Shown here in pieces: positions 5,663 to 5,922 of a stretch of DNA of 5,922 nucleotides. The stretch spans positions 1 to 5,922 of the forward strand of contig JAJYEK010000211.1 in the NCBI GenBank assembly GCA_021785795.1. Reading direction: 5' to 3'. The stretch comes from Pseudomonadota bacterium. GTDB taxonomy: Bacteria; Pseudomonadota; Gammaproteobacteria; Acidiferrobacterales; UBA6901. Position 1 is the stretch's first letter. Every line of letters starts with the position of its first letter. A program made the position numbers and the translations under genes. The notes beneath the pieces were generated by a model that did no database searches, had not been told where the DNA came from, and saw only the letters and a program-made list of their open reading frames with translations.

Positions 5663-5786
5663 TCCCTACCGTAGTCCAATTCCCTTCAAAGCGGACATCC
5701 CCAATGCGTGATACGGGGTAAAAACGCAGGCTGTCTCCTGCTGGTTGCTACCCATCGCCAGGTTATGCAGGAACGTGTCACGGGGT
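5663..5786. other. Gap between integrase remnant and vapB promoter; no gene recognised
   Basis: Nothing here continues the integrase frame or encodes a product I recognise. It may be the deletion junction where the 5' part of the integrase gene was lost. A minus-strand open frame of 66 codons overlaps the vapB promoter and has no family features. Confidence 0.3.
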
Positions 5787-5815
5787 TTGCAGGATCCTGT
5801 TGTGATGTGTATAGT
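5787..5815 (+). promoter_or_regulatory. vapB promoter (-35 TTGCAG, -10 TATAGT)
   Basis: TTGCAG (5787-5792) and TATAGT (5810-5815) are separated by 17 bases. The expected start near 5822 leaves a leader of roughly 20-25 bases before ATG 5845. The -10 overlaps the left arm of an inverted repeat, which suits repression by the toxin-antitoxin complex. Confidence 0.6.
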
Positions 5816-5834
5816 TCTGTTAAACAATACACAT
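5805..5834 (+). promoter_or_regulatory. Inverted repeat, probable VapB/VapBC operator
   Basis: ATGTGTAT (5805-5812) and ATACACAT (5827-5834) are perfect 8-base inverted arms with 14 bases between. They cover the -10 and the expected transcription start, the usual place for an autorepressor site in a vapBC operon. Binding is inferred from position and symmetry. Confidence 0.6.
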
Positions 5835-5835
5835 T

Positions 5836-5840
5836 GAGGT
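5836..5840 (+). promoter_or_regulatory. Shine-Dalgarno of vapB
   Basis: GAGGT lies four bases before ATG 5845, a slightly short but workable spacing that supports this start. Confidence 0.6.
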
Positions 5841-5844
5841 ACCC

Positions 5845-5922
5845 ATGCGCACCAACATCGTCATCCGGGACAAGCTTATGTCGCAAGCGCTTAAGATCAC
5901 CGGCTATAAGACCAAACGCGAG
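5845..5922 (+). CDS. vapB: VapB-family antitoxin, 5' part (cut by window end)
   Basis: The first 26 codons of a probable type II antitoxin, continuing beyond the window. The start MRTNIVIRDKLMSQALKITG followed by YKTKRE matches the N-terminus of VapB proteins of the PF09957 type as I recall it: a short beta strand (TNIVI), then a helix (KLMSQALKITG) and a Lys-Thr-Lys-Arg turn of a ribbon-helix-helix DNA-binding fold. Such antitoxins bind a PIN-domain VapC ribonuclease normally encoded just downstream, which would lie outside this window. The start is supported by GAGGT, a sigma-70-type promoter and an overlapping palindrome. The call is on a short fragment, so the family is likely and the subfamily is not settled. 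Confidence 0.75.
   Translation, partial: MRTNIVIRDKLMSQALKITGYKTKRE

Noticed and set aside
5686..5886. Minus-strand frame of 66 codons over the vapB promoter
   Set aside because: It runs through a promoter, a palindrome and the vapB start, with no family features or ribosome binding site.

Overview
The window is GC-rich (an impression, not computed) and looks like chromosomal DNA of a proteobacterium, most likely a gammaproteobacterium. The support is a secreted protein ending in a VPLPA-type PEP-CTERM sorting signal, a DUF2157/DUF4824 membrane gene pair, and MqsRA and VapB toxin-antitoxin genes. No rRNA, tRNA or CRISPR array was found.

Left part (1-2110). Bases 1-689 hold no gene I can defend. 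A minus-strand gene (690-1577) encodes a secreted protein with a signal peptide and a C-terminal VPLPR...ARR sorting tail. The exosortase that would process it is not in the window. The gap from 1578 to 2110 holds its ribosome binding site, a tandem 9-mer spaced by one helical turn, and probably the promoter of the next operon.

Middle part (2111-4062). Two translationally coupled plus-strand genes (ATGA overlap) encode a roughly ten-helix DUF2157 membrane protein and a membrane-anchored DUF4824 protein. The pairing suggests one envelope function, which is not known. A 415-base gap follows, with hairpins and short repeats but no gene.

Right part (about 4400-5922). This part looks like an island edge rich in toxin-antitoxin genes. 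First comes an mqsRA operon whose MqsA-type operator lies over the promoter. The antitoxin mqsA is intact. The toxin mqsR carries an apparent one-base insertion after codon 9; with it removed, the protein is 98 residues and aligns without gaps to E. coli MqsR, with the key residues kept. Next is a decayed tyrosine-recombinase gene on the minus strand, with an amber stop and the catalytic Tyr changed to His. Last is the start of a vapB antitoxin gene, with its own promoter and overlapping inverted repeat, cut by the window end.

The most notable points are the frameshifted but otherwise well-preserved toxin with an intact antitoxin and operator, the probable leaderless start of that operon, and the doubly inactivated integrase between two toxin-antitoxin loci. 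All family names come from recalled motifs and alignments, not from searches.
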